From: Streptomyces sp. R41
GTDB lineage: Bacteria; Actinomycetota; Actinomycetes; Streptomycetales; Streptomycetaceae
Reading direction: 5' to 3'
DNA length: 64,000 bases
Assembly: GCF_041053055.1 (NCBI RefSeq)
Contig: NZ_CP163443.1
Location: 9,221,001-9,285,000, forward strand
Program-made: the position numbers and the translations under genes
Shown here: in pieces, positions 1 to 8,093 of the stretch
Layout: each line of letters begins with the position of its first letter
Position numbering within the stretch: the first letter of the stretch is position 1
The notes under the pieces: model-generated
Told to the model about the DNA's origin: nothing
What the model saw: only the letters and a program-made list of their open reading frames with translations
The model's database searches: none

Positions 1-375
1 GCCGCCCACGGCAATCTGGACCGCGAGCGGATTGGTCCCTTTCTGACCACGGTGGCCCTGCGCCTGTGCGTCGACCACTACCGCGAACTGGAGCGCAGAC
101 GAAGGCTGTTGCGCCGCGCGGCGGACGTGGGCACCGCCGAGACGCCGGACGAGGGGGTGTGTGATCAGGACTTCGGGCGCTGGCTGCTCGGTCAGGTCCA
201 CCTGCTGCGCGGCCGCGAGCGCCAGGTCGTGCTCGCCCGCGCCCATGGAATCTCCACGCTGGAATTCGCGCGCATGCACCAGATCTCGGTGAAGGCGGCC
301 GAAGGCGCGTTCACCCGGGGGCGGGCGCGGTTGCGACTCGTCTGCGCGAAAGCTTTGGACGGCGCCGCGGCATAA
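1..375 (+). CDS. Sigma-70 family (ECF-like) RNA polymerase sigma factor, C-terminal part
   Basis: The reading frame is open from base 1, so the gene starts upstream of the window and only about 124 residues are seen. The first part (LTTVALRLCVDHYREL, then a run of arginines) resembles the end of sigma region 2. The second part (LLRGRERQVVLARAHGIS, then ISVKAAEGAFTRGRARLR) has the region 4 helix-turn-helix layout used for -35 recognition. It would direct RNA polymerase to alternative promoters. The fold call is from pattern; the regulon is unknown. About 170 bases without a gene separate it from the next start, so it need not belong to the azoxy cluster. Confidence 0.7.
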   Translation, partial: AAHGNLDRERIGPFLTTVALRLCVDHYRELERRRRLLRRAADVGTAETPDEGVCDQDFGRWLLGQVHLLRGRERQVVLARAHGISTLEFARMHQISVKAAEGAFTRGRARLRLVCAKALDGAAA

Positions 376-546
376 CGGATCGCCGTCACTCCACAACGAT
401 TTTCTGTCGCGGCGCAACGGTACTCCGTCGTGGCACAAAAGATTTCCGTCCTCTTCCCGCGGTCGATCGATGTCGGCGCGGGTGTCAAAACGGCTCCCGA
501 ATTCCGGGAGTTCAGGTGAGCAGACGAGAGGGAAAGGGCATCTTCC

Positions 547-1164
547 GTGGCCAAAAACAATACCCAGGACACCATCAAGGATTTCATCGGCGATATTGCC
601 GACAGCACCAAGAAGGCGTTCGACGAGATTCTCGACCGCAAAGGCGACGACAGTAATTCCGTGGACTGGCTCAATCCGGTGAACCCGTATCAGGCACTGA
701 GCGGACTGCCGGGCGATGTCCTGCGGACGGTCAGCGCGCTGTCGGCCCTCGGCGGCGTGGCCAATCCCGTGGCAGCGCTCGCGAACGCCGCCAACGCCGC
801 GGCCGGAGTCGGCGCGGCGAATCCACTCGCCGCGCTCACGGGCGCCGCCCCCAACCCGCTCGCGGCGATCACCGGTGGCGGGGCGAATCCCCTCGCCGCC
901 CTCAGCGGCGCCGCCGGTGCGGCGAACCCCCTCGCCGCGGGCGGAGCCAATCCGCTGGCCGCGCTCGGACAGGTGGCGGGCGGCGCGACATCGGCCGTGT
1001 CGGGGGCGGCGGACATGGCCGAGGGACTGGCCGCGCTGCCGCGGCAGATCGCCCAGCTCTCCGAGCTCGTCGCGTCCCTGGTCGGTGTGCTGGAGAACGT
1101 CCAGCAGGTCACCGGTGCCGTGACCGGCGCCGGCCGTGCGCCCGCGGCGAGGAAGGGAGGCTGA
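547..1164 (+). CDS. ANPLAAL-repeat low-complexity protein, phasin-like
   Basis: A 205-residue protein starting at GTG, with a GAGGGAAAGGG ribosome site just upstream. The first 50 residues are charged and helical (DTIKDFIGDIADSTKKAFDE). Residues about 70-150 hold roughly six degenerate copies of A-N-P-L-A-A-L/I separated by Gly/Ala stretches, followed by a helical tail (LAALPRQIAQLSELVASL). There is no signal peptide, no clear membrane segment and no catalytic motif. The layout recalls phasins and other amphipathic surface or granule proteins, but that is inference. It lies about 100 bases before the AarF-type kinase gene in the same direction and may be co-transcribed with the azoxy genes. 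Confidence 0.75.
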   Translation: MAKNNTQDTIKDFIGDIADSTKKAFDEILDRKGDDSNSVDWLNPVNPYQALSGLPGDVLRTVSALSALGGVANPVAALANAANAAAGVGAANPLAALTGAAPNPLAAITGGGANPLAALSGAAGAANPLAAGGANPLAALGQVAGGATSAVSGAADMAEGLAALPRQIAQLSELVASLVGVLENVQQVTGAVTGAGRAPAARKGG

Positions 1165-1267
1165 GCGGCCGGCTCGCCGACCGCCACCGGGCGCGTACCG
1201 CCTCACCCCCGTGAGTGAGCGCGCCGCATGACCGACGGATCTCGTCAGGCACAGGAGGTTGTGACAC

Positions 1268-2839
1268 ATGAGTGCCCTGCTCGGCAGTCGGCTCCGGCTG
1301 GTTGTGAAGGTACTGGGAAGCCTCGTCGCCGACGAGGTCGGCCGGATGACGCGGGAGCGCCGACGGACCGGGCGCGGCCCGCTGTCCCCGGCGGAAGCCG
1401 AGGCCTCCGCCGGGGACGGGGGCGCCGCCGGGGAAGGCGCGCGCCGGGCCAAGGCGGTGCGGCACGCCCTGGAGAGCCTCGGCCCCTTCTATGTGAAGCT
1501 CGGTCAGATCCTCTCCACCCGGCCCGACATGGTGCCCGCCTCCATGATCAGTGAGCTGCAGAACCTCCACGACCAGGTCGACGTCCAGCCGTTCTCCCTC
1601 TTCGAACCCGTACTCCAGCAGGAGTTGGGCCCGGACTGGAAGCTGCGCTTCGACGACATCGAGACGACCCGCCCGCTGGGGGCGGCGTCCCTGGCCCAGG
1701 TGTACCGGGTGACCCTGCCCGGCGGACGGCCCGCGGTGGTGAAGGTGCAACGGCCCGGCATCCGCGACACGGTCCACGCGGACATGGCCCTGATGCGCAA
1801 GGCGTCCAGGATCGTGGCCCGTACCGCCCCCCGCTTCAACGAGGTCATCGACGTGGAGGCGATGCTCGGCTCCATCTTCGACGCGATGGAACCCGAGCTG
1901 GACTTCACCGGCGAGGCCCGCAACATGGACGAGGCCCGCGAGAACATCCGGCGCTATCCGACGCTCGACGTGCCCCGGGTCATCCACGCCACCCCCAAGG
2001 TGCTCGTCCAGTCGCTGGCGCCGGGTGCTTCCGTACGGCACCTCGACCGCGACCGGTTCAGCGACCGGGAGCGCACGGAGATCGGCAAGGATCTGCTGCG
2101 CTTCATGTACCGGGGGTACTTCGTCGATCGGATGTTCCACGCCGACCCCCACGCGGGCAATGTCTTCGCGCTGCCCGGCGGTCCGGCCACGCTGATCGAC
2201 TGGGGCATGGTCGGCCGGCTCGACCGCCGTACGAGTCTGCAGTTGCTGCCGCTCCTCATGGCCATCGCCCAGAACGACGGTCACGGACTGGCGCGGGCGT
2301 GGGCGGACATGGGCCGGGTCACCCCCTGGTCGAACCTGCCCGCGTTCGCCGCCGACATGGCGGCGCTGGTTCCCAAGGTCGCCACCGCCTCCCTCGAAGA
2401 CATCAACTTCGGGGTCTCCCTGACCACGGTCCTGGAGAAGGCGACCAGGCGGGGCATCGGCTCGGCGCCCGCCATCTCCCTGCTGGGCAAGTCCTTCGCG
2501 AACCTGGAGGGTTCGGTGCGCTGCCTCGCGCCGGACATCGCCCTCGCGGAGGTCTTCAAGGCGGAGGCGCGCGGGATCATCGTGGCGCTGATCCGGGAGT
2601 ACTTCTCCCTGGACCAGGTCGCCCGCAACACGATGGACCTGCTGGCCGCGGCCGCGTTCGCTCCAGAACAGTGGCGCGGGCTCCTCTCCGATGCCGCCAA
2701 CCGCCAGCTCGCGCTCCAGGTCCACGAGCCGTACACGCCCGCGTCCATGGGCGGGCAGCGGCCCTGGTCGCCGTCGCGCGGCCTGCTGGCGCTGGGTGCC
2801 GCGGCCCTGCTGTACGACCGCCGCCGGGCGCCCCGCTGA
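1268..2839 (+). CDS. AarF/ABC1/UbiB-family atypical kinase
   Basis: 523 residues. The ATG has an AGGAGG ribosome site ten bases upstream. Family signatures are present in order: the KxGQ motif (FYVKLGQILSTRPD, near residue 77), the Ala-rich nucleotide loop (LGAASLAQVY, near 137), the catalytic HADPHAGN (near 292) and the metal-binding IDWG (near 308). A weakly hydrophobic C-terminus may touch the membrane. UbiB-type proteins bind or hydrolyse ATP and help extract or modify hydrophobic isoprenoid or lipid substrates in quinone pathways. Next to a lipid-derived azoxy cluster, it could help handle a membrane-soluble intermediate; that role is a guess. Only about 50 bases separate it from the methyltransferase gene. 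Confidence 0.88.
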   Translation: MSALLGSRLRLVVKVLGSLVADEVGRMTRERRRTGRGPLSPAEAEASAGDGGAAGEGARRAKAVRHALESLGPFYVKLGQILSTRPDMVPASMISELQNLHDQVDVQPFSLFEPVLQQELGPDWKLRFDDIETTRPLGAASLAQVYRVTLPGGRPAVVKVQRPGIRDTVHADMALMRKASRIVARTAPRFNEVIDVEAMLGSIFDAMEPELDFTGEARNMDEARENIRRYPTLDVPRVIHATPKVLVQSLAPGASVRHLDRDRFSDRERTEIGKDLLRFMYRGYFVDRMFHADPHAGNVFALPGGPATLIDWGMVGRLDRRTSLQLLPLLMAIAQNDGHGLARAWADMGRVTPWSNLPAFAADMAALVPKVATASLEDINFGVSLTTVLEKATRRGIGSAPAISLLGKSFANLEGSVRCLAPDIALAEVFKAEARGIIVALIREYFSLDQVARNTMDLLAAAAFAPEQWRGLLSDAANRQLALQVHEPYTPASMGGQRPWSPSRGLLALGAAALLYDRRRAPR

Positions 2840-2889
2840 CCATCACACCTGACGTTCCCTCAATAACCGTACGCACAAAGGAATCACCC

Positions 2890-3771
2890 ATGCCCATGAC
2901 GCACCATGACACTCCGCGCGACGCGGGAACCGGCTCCTTGCTGGACGGAGTCTCGCAGACGGCCCTGTGGACCGTACGCATGCGGGCCCAGGAATCCGCC
3001 CGGGCGGACGCGCTTTTCGACGATCCGCTGGCCGCAGAGTTCCTGGACGCCGCCGGCGCGGTCGGTGCCCCGCCCGGATCCGGTGTCCTGCAAAGGGTGC
3101 TGCCCGACTGGCTGGCCGTCCGCACCCGCTTCTTCGACGACCACCTGCTCGCCGCGGCGCACGCGGGCTGCCGTCAAGTCGTCCTGCTGGGAGCCGGGTT
3201 GGACACCCGGGCCCACCGGCTCGACTGGCCGGACGGAACCCATGTCTTCGAGGTCGATCTGCCCGCCGTACAGGCCTTCAAGGAGCGGGTCCTCGCGGGC
3301 CGGAGCCCGGACACGGCTCGCCGTACGACGGTCGCGGCCGACCTGCTGGGCGACTGGAGGGGAGCGGCCCTCGCCGCGGGCTTCGACCCCACCCTGCCCA
3401 CCGCCTGGCTGTGCGAGGGGCTGCTCTTCTACCTCCAGCCGGAGGCGGTGGAGAGCCTGATCGGCACGGTCGGTGAACTCTCCGCGCCGGGCAGCACCCT
3501 CGGCGCCGAGTGCCTGAACGCCGACACCGCCGATTCCCCCTTCGTCAAACCGTGGCTGGAGGCCCTGTCCGGCTCGGGAACACCGTGGGTCTGGCACCTC
3601 GCGGACGCGGAGCACTGGTGGGGCGGGCACGGCTGGCAGGCGCAGATCGCGGACCTGCTGGCGCTGCCGTACGCGGTCGAGCGGTTCGCCCCGCATCTGG
3701 CGGCGCTCCCAGGGGTCGAGACGGACAGCATGATCCTGGTGACGGCGACGGTCCCGGCCGGCGGGCGGTGA
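2890..3771 (+). CDS. SAM-dependent O-methyltransferase, LCMT/PPM1 family (predicted carboxyl methyl ester former)
   Basis: 293 residues, starting at ATG behind AAAGGAA; an in-frame extension upstream lacks a ribosome site. The hallmark SAM-binding motif VVLLGAGLDTRAHRL lies at about 97-111 and the acidic second motif VFEVDLPAV near 120. CEGLLFYL near 177 is typical of leucine carboxyl methyltransferase-like enzymes, which usually methylate carboxylates. The azodyrecin pathway is reported to end with SAM-dependent methyl ester formation by Ady1, so an equivalent late step is proposed here. The stop overlaps the start of the membrane protein gene (GTGA), pointing to translational coupling within the azoxy operon. 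Confidence 0.88.
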   Translation: MPMTHHDTPRDAGTGSLLDGVSQTALWTVRMRAQESARADALFDDPLAAEFLDAAGAVGAPPGSGVLQRVLPDWLAVRTRFFDDHLLAAAHAGCRQVVLLGAGLDTRAHRLDWPDGTHVFEVDLPAVQAFKERVLAGRSPDTARRTTVAADLLGDWRGAALAAGFDPTLPTAWLCEGLLFYLQPEAVESLIGTVGELSAPGSTLGAECLNADTADSPFVKPWLEALSGSGTPWVWHLADAEHWWGGHGWQAQIADLLALPYAVERFAPHLAALPGVETDSMILVTATVPAGGR

Positions 3772-4241
3772 CCGTGGACGGGCACAATCTCTGCCAGACC
3801 CCCACCACCTATCGGCTCCTGCGCCTCGAGTATCTGCTCGGGCTCCTGGCCGCCGCCGGGTTCTTCCTCGCGCACCTCGCCGAAGTGCGCTGGTGGGTCG
3901 CCGTCGTCCTCTTCGCGTACGTGGACGTCATCGGCTACCTGCCGGGGGCGATCGCCTATCACCGCAGCCCCGACAAGCAGGTCGCGCGCCTCTATTACGT
4001 GCTCTACAACACCATGCACAGCCTCAGCGTCCAGGGCGCGGTCCTCGGGGCCTGGGTTCTGGCGTACGGCTGGGAGTGGGCGTTGCTGGTCCTGCCGGTC
4101 CATCTGTTCGGGGACCGGGCCCTGTTCGGCAACTTCGCAAAGTCCTTCACCGTGTCCTTCGAGCCGGTTCCGCACCCGTCCGTCCAGTCCGCGCTGCGGG
4201 ACTTCGCGACCGTGCCCTGGCACGAGGCGGCGGCCCGGTGA
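3768..4241 (+). CDS. Small multi-spanning membrane protein, VlmO-like candidate hydrazine synthase
   Basis: 157 residues from the GTG that overlaps the methyltransferase stop; GTG at 3774 is an alternative. Four hydrophobic helices are apparent (EYLLGLLAAAGFFLAHLAEV, WWVAVVLFAYVDVIGYLPGA, LSVQGAVLGAWVLAYG, WALLVLPVHLF). Conserved-looking polar residues sit at their edges: AYHRSPD, YNTMHS, HLFGDRALFGN. The layout recalls DUF4260 and the membrane-bound VlmO. VlmO is described as the metal-dependent hydrazine synthase that rearranges an O-aminoacyl hydroxylamine to an N-N bond. Its place directly before VlmA-like and VlmB-like genes is the main support. The family link is from recall and position, not alignment. 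Confidence 0.68.
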   Translation: MTVDGHNLCQTPTTYRLLRLEYLLGLLAAAGFFLAHLAEVRWWVAVVLFAYVDVIGYLPGAIAYHRSPDKQVARLYYVLYNTMHSLSVQGAVLGAWVLAYGWEWALLVLPVHLFGDRALFGNFAKSFTVSFEPVPHPSVQSALRDFATVPWHEAAAR

Positions 4242-5242
4242 ACCCTCCGCAGGTGCTCGCGGACACGGAGGCGTACGAGATGCTGCGCCGCCACGGCAGC
4301 CACAGCAGCGCGTTCCTCGCGCTGAACAGCGGCAACCGTCGCTTTCACGCGGAGGGTGTCGACGGCTTCGTCCCGTACCGGGAGGGCGGACGCCGGTATC
4401 TGTTCCAGCTGGGCGGGCCCGTCTGCGCGGCTCGGGATCAGGAGCGGCTGCTGACGGCACTGCTCGACCGGGCCGGAAGCGAAGGGCGGCGGGTCGTCGC
4501 CGTGCAACTCTCCCGCGCCGGGGCCGAGTTGCACGCCGGGTACGGCTTCGCCGTCAACCAGTTCGGCGCCTCCTTCAGTATCGCGCTCGACGGATACGGC
4601 CTGGGCGGCCAGCGCATGGTCAAGGTGCGCAACATGGTCAACCGGGCCCGCAGAGAAGGAGTCACCGTCGCCGAAGTGCCCGCGGGGGAGCAGGACGGCG
4701 CCGCTCTCGACGCGGTGGACGCGGCGTGGCTGCGGGCGAAGGGCCGGCACGTCAAGGAACTCGAGTTCCTCATCGGCGAACGCGGCGGACCGGGCGCACC
4801 GCACCGGCGCCTGTTCACCGCCGTTCATGAGGGGCGGACCGTCGGTTACGTGTCCTACTCGCCCGTGTTCGGCGAGCGGTCCGGCCGGCTGTACGACCTG
4901 ACGCGGCGGCTGCCGGACGCCCCGCCCGGCACGGTGGAGCTGATGTTCGCCACCGCGCTGCGCCAGTTCCAGGACGAGGGGTGCGACTGGCTGCACCTCG
5001 GGTTCACCCCGTTCGTGCAGCTCGGGGCGGACACCGCCGCGCCCGGCCCGACCAGCGGCCTCCTGCACCGCTGTGTGCGGCTGCTGGCGGCGAAGGGGCA
5101 GGCGATCTACCCGGCGGCCGCCCAGGAGTCCTTCAAGCTCAAGTGGCGCCCGCAGGTCATCGAACCGGAGTACCTGGCGTTCCAGGGCGGCGTGCGCCCC
5201 CCCGCCGTATGGCAGCTGATGCGCCTCACGAAGTCGGTCTGA
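4238..5242 (+). CDS. DUF2156 / MprF-C-terminal-like aminoacyl-tRNA-dependent transferase (VlmA-like)
   Basis: 334 residues from the GTG that overlaps the previous stop (GTGA). The tandem GNAT-like fold of the lysyl-phosphatidylglycerol synthase C-terminal domain is suggested by FHAEGVDGFVPYREGGRRY at the start, GGQRMVKVRNMVNRARREGV in the middle, and FKLKWRPQVIEPEYLAF near the end. There is no membrane flippase domain, so it is a stand-alone soluble transferase. VlmA of valanimycin biosynthesis belongs to this type and moves a seryl group from seryl-tRNA to isobutylhydroxylamine. Here it should load an amino acid onto a long-chain hydroxylamine. No seryl-tRNA synthetase gene is present in the window, so a housekeeping one would supply the tRNA. 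Confidence 0.85.
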   Translation: MNPPQVLADTEAYEMLRRHGSHSSAFLALNSGNRRFHAEGVDGFVPYREGGRRYLFQLGGPVCAARDQERLLTALLDRAGSEGRRVVAVQLSRAGAELHAGYGFAVNQFGASFSIALDGYGLGGQRMVKVRNMVNRARREGVTVAEVPAGEQDGAALDAVDAAWLRAKGRHVKELEFLIGERGGPGAPHRRLFTAVHEGRTVGYVSYSPVFGERSGRLYDLTRRLPDAPPGTVELMFATALRQFQDEGCDWLHLGFTPFVQLGADTAAPGPTSGLLHRCVRLLAAKGQAIYPAAAQESFKLKWRPQVIEPEYLAFQGGVRPPAVWQLMRLTKSV

Positions 5243-5287
5243 AATCACCGGCGATCCATGAGCAGTATCTGAGTCAGAAAGGCCGAA

Positions 5288-6247
5288 ATGACCACATCCA
5301 TCGCGAAGTTCCCGGCGGAAGCCGACCGGCACCGCGCCCCGAGCCTGCTGGAAGGCGCGCTGCACACCGAGCTGACACCAGAGGGCTGCGACCTCGGCTA
5401 CTGGTTTCGCGCGGTGCCGGAGGGCACCCTCGGAGGCGACCCGATGGGCCGGTCCGCGGACGTGTCCGTCCCGGCGCACATGATGGCGGACGGGCCGCTG
5501 CGCCAGGCCGTCATGCAGGAGCTCGCCTTCCGCTCGATGGCGGAGGAGAAGGCGGCTCGCGCCCTCTCCTTCCTGGTCGCCTACGCCCCCGACCTCGCCG
5601 GCATGGACTTCTACACCTCCCAACTGATGGACGAGGCCCGCCATGCCTACGCCTTCCGCGGTCACCTCCTCGAACTGGGCGTGCCCGCATACCAGTTGGA
5701 AGCCACCATGGAGGACCTCGCCGGGGCCGACCGGGACGCGATCCTGGCACCGCTGGAGGCGTTCGGACGGTCGGTCCTGGAGAAGGACCGGGACTACATC
5801 GGCGGCGTCATCACCCTGACCGTCCTGGTCGAAGGAGTGCTCGCGCCCACCGCCGAGCTGAGCGAGCGCAAGTGGCGGCCCTTCGATCCGCCGGCCGCCG
5901 AGATCGAGCGGGCCGCGGGCATCGATGAGATCCGGCATCTGTCCGTCGGCAGCACGATCGTGCGGCGCTATCTGCAGTGCCATCCGCAGGAGTTGCGGCG
6001 CATTCGCGAACTCGTCGCACAAGGGATGGAGTTGTGGAGCCGACTGCCTGTCCAGGAGCTGACGTTCCGTCGGGAGCAGCTCTATCAGCGGGGCTTGGAA
6101 CAGCACCGCCACATCGCCGGCGACTACGAGCTGTGGCCGGGCCGCCGTCTGGTCGACACCACCGCCGAGGAACGGATGCTGGCCGCCGCCGAATGGGCGT
6201 GCGCCACACAGGAATCGCGGCTCGCCGACATGGGCCTCACTTCGTGA
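5288..6247 (+). CDS. Non-haem diiron oxygenase, VlmB-like candidate azoxy synthase
   Basis: 319 residues, ATG start. Iron-ligand motifs of the ferritin-like/AurF-type helical bundle are visible: MAEEKAARA (Glu near 84-85), DEARH at 115-119, VLVEG (Glu near 181) and DEIRH at 213-217. This gives two EX2H-type pairs plus two single glutamates. VlmB is the diiron enzyme reported to oxidise the hydrazine through azo to azoxy, and the position between VlmA-like and desaturase genes fits that role. AurF/CmlI N-oxygenases have the same metal site, so amine oxidation is the main alternative. The stop overlaps a possible upstream GTG (6244) of the desaturase. Confidence 0.83.
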   Translation: MTTSIAKFPAEADRHRAPSLLEGALHTELTPEGCDLGYWFRAVPEGTLGGDPMGRSADVSVPAHMMADGPLRQAVMQELAFRSMAEEKAARALSFLVAYAPDLAGMDFYTSQLMDEARHAYAFRGHLLELGVPAYQLEATMEDLAGADRDAILAPLEAFGRSVLEKDRDYIGGVITLTVLVEGVLAPTAELSERKWRPFDPPAAEIERAAGIDEIRHLSVGSTIVRRYLQCHPQELRRIRELVAQGMELWSRLPVQELTFRREQLYQRGLEQHRHIAGDYELWPGRRLVDTTAEERMLAAAEWACATQESRLADMGLTS

Positions 6248-6288
6248 CCGCACAGCACGTCCGGAAGGAAAGGGTCGGTGGCACTCCG

Positions 6289-7341
6289 ATGACCGACAGC
6301 CCGGCAGTCGACTCCTCACCGTATGAACCAGGCGCGCTCGACGAGGACTTCCGCGAACTGACCCGGCGCGTCCAGGAAGCCGGACTCATGCGCCCCCGCA
6401 AGGGCCAGTACGTCACCGGGATCGCGGTGGTCTGGCTGATGAACGCGGTGGGCTGGGCGGTGCTCGCCCTCTCCGACGGCGTCTGGTGGAATGTGATCCT
6501 GGCAGCGGTGTGGCTCGCCGTCTGGCACGAGCAGCTGGCCTTCCTGGTGCACGACGCCGGACACCGTCAGATCACCCGGTCCCGGAAGTTCATCCAGGCG
6601 CTCGGCCTCATCCACGGGAACCTGATGCTCGGGGTGTGCTTCGGCTGGTGGGTGCAGCACCACAACCGGCACCACAACCATCCCAACCACCTGGAACTCG
6701 ACCCGGACATCCTGCGCCGGGTGGCGATCTTCGCGCCCGAACAGGCCCAGGACCGCAAGGGATTCGCCCGCTTCCTGGCCGCCAACCAGCGGTACCTGTT
6801 CTTCCCGCTGCTCGGCCTGGAGGCCGTGGTCCTGCGCATCGCCGGCGTCATCGCCCTGCGCCGACGCGCCATCCGCCGGCCCCTCCTGGAGGGCGGCCTG
6901 ATGGTCCTGCACGCGGTGCTCTTCTTCGGCGCCCTCTTCCTGCTGCTGCCCTGGCCGGCCGCGCTGCTGTTCCTGGCGTTCCACCAGGTCCTCCTCGGCT
7001 ATCTTCTCGGCCTCGCCTTCGCCGTCAACCACAAGGGCCTGCCGACCCGCGTGGGCAAGGAGTGGAGCTGGCTGGAACGCCAGGTCCTCACCTCGCGCAC
7101 CCTGCCCACCGGCTATCTCGGTGACTTCCTCTACGGCGGCCTCAACTACCAGATCGAGCACCACCTCTTCCCCGGGATGCCGCGCTCCGCTCTGCGGCGC
7201 GCCTACCCCGTGGTGAAGGCGTTCTGCGCGGAGCGGGAGATCCCGTACGTCGAGACGGGGGTCCTGGAGTCGTACCGCGACCTCGCGAACCACCTCGGTT
7301 CCGCGAGCGAAGTTCTCCGTGGCAACACGGCCACGGCCTGA
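6289..7341 (+). CDS. Membrane fatty acid desaturase
   Basis: 350 residues from ATG 6289; GTG 6244, overlapping the previous stop, is an in-frame alternative. All three histidine boxes of acyl-lipid desaturases are present: HDAGH at 88-92, HHNRHH at 124-129 and IEHHLFP at about 290-295. Hydrophobic pairs of helices lie between them (VVWLMNAVGWAVLALSDG; LFFGALFLLLPWPAALLFL). The enzyme should insert a double bond using a diiron centre and electrons from ferredoxin or a similar donor. In an azoxy cluster it may form the alkene next to or along the chain, as seen in azodyrecin- and KA57-type products; which carbon is not predictable from sequence. Confidence 0.88.
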   Translation: MTDSPAVDSSPYEPGALDEDFRELTRRVQEAGLMRPRKGQYVTGIAVVWLMNAVGWAVLALSDGVWWNVILAAVWLAVWHEQLAFLVHDAGHRQITRSRKFIQALGLIHGNLMLGVCFGWWVQHHNRHHNHPNHLELDPDILRRVAIFAPEQAQDRKGFARFLAANQRYLFFPLLGLEAVVLRIAGVIALRRRAIRRPLLEGGLMVLHAVLFFGALFLLLPWPAALLFLAFHQVLLGYLLGLAFAVNHKGLPTRVGKEWSWLERQVLTSRTLPTGYLGDFLYGGLNYQIEHHLFPGMPRSALRRAYPVVKAFCAEREIPYVETGVLESYRDLANHLGSASEVLRGNTATA

Positions 7342-7361
7342 AGGAGAAGGGGCTGGACGCA

Positions 7362-7952
7362 GTGACGTTCTCAACGACAGTGAAGAGGACTCTCCACCTG
7401 ACACGCCTCGGGAGGAAAGGAGCGGTGCTGGCCGCCGTCCTCATGGCGGGCACGGCCCTGGCCGCTCCCGTCGCCCAGGCCGCCCCGGACCCGGTTCCCG
7501 ACCTCGTGTGCCGCCTCGACGCCGAGGTGAACTTCAGTCCGCCGCTCGGCGTACTGGTCCGGGAGGCCGACGTGAGCGGGCACATCGGGTACCGGGACTG
7601 CAGGTCGCCCAACGGGGCGGCGCCGGAACTGACCGACATCGTCTTCGACGTCGCCGGAACGGGCAGATTCGGCGGGCTGCCGGTGCCGACATTCTCGGTG
7701 GAGGGCAACGGCGTGGGCATGTGGAACACCGGCGAGGTCGGCGGGCTCTACTTCAAGGGTGACCTCAAGGAGGGCAGCCCTGTCCCGGACCGCACCGTGA
7801 CGGAAGGACCGCTCGCCGGCGACGGGATCAACGGGCTGCAGATCCCCAAGCCCCGCTTCGACAAGATCAACCCGGAGGGCGTCGCGGGCTTCGACGTCTT
7901 CGGCCAGGTGTGCTTCTGGAACGGCGAGAAGGGCCGGTGCACGGCGTACTGA
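7362..7952 (+). CDS. Secreted protein of unknown function
   Basis: 196 residues from GTG. The N-terminus is a classic Sec signal: basic start (VKRTLHLTRLGRKG), hydrophobic core (AVLAAVLMAGTALAAP) and an AQA-A type cleavage site near residue 40. The mature part contains four cysteines (VCRLD, YRDCRSP, and two in VCFWNGEKGRCTAY), suggesting disulphides, and is Gly- and Pro-rich. I recognise no family. It is the last rightward gene of the cluster and is followed by a strong hairpin, so it probably shares the desaturase transcript. It may be a neighbour rather than a pathway enzyme. Confidence 0.78.
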   Translation: MTFSTTVKRTLHLTRLGRKGAVLAAVLMAGTALAAPVAQAAPDPVPDLVCRLDAEVNFSPPLGVLVREADVSGHIGYRDCRSPNGAAPELTDIVFDVAGTGRFGGLPVPTFSVEGNGVGMWNTGEVGGLYFKGDLKEGSPVPDRTVTEGPLAGDGINGLQIPKPRFDKINPEGVAGFDVFGQVCFWNGEKGRCTAY

Positions 7953-7968
7953 GCCGATGACACGAACG

Positions 7969-8005
7969 GGGGGTGGTGCGGGCCGATCGGGCCCGCACCA
8001 CCCCC
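7969..8005. terminator. Strong stem-loop between convergent genes
   Basis: A perfect 15-bp stem (GGGGGTGGTGCGGGC paired with its complement) encloses a 7-base loop just after the secreted-protein stop. The opposite gene ends at 8094. It probably terminates the rightward cluster transcript and may serve both directions. Confidence 0.8.
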
Positions 8006-8010
8006 TTCGC

Positions 8011-8090
8011 CGTACGAGTCGTGCGAGCTGTGCGAGCCATACGAGCCGTGCGACTCGCACTCGTCGTACGTGTCGTACGTGTCGGACGGG
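8011..8090. repeat. Short degenerate repeats of about nine bases
   Basis: The spacer between the hairpin and the hydrolase stop is built from units resembling GTGCGAGCC and GTACGTGTC, with local inverted matches (CGTACGA / TCGTACG). No gene is read through it. It may be simple replication-slippage sequence. Confidence 0.6.
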
Positions 8091-8093
8091 CCC

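Noticed and set aside
1109..2725. A 538-codon leftward frame opposite the AarF-type kinase
   Set aside because: Antisense shadow; the kinase has all catalytic motifs on the other strand.
4004..6319. A 771-codon leftward open frame opposite the azoxy core genes
   Set aside because: It mirrors the codon structure of the real rightward genes, which carry clear motifs and overlapping starts.
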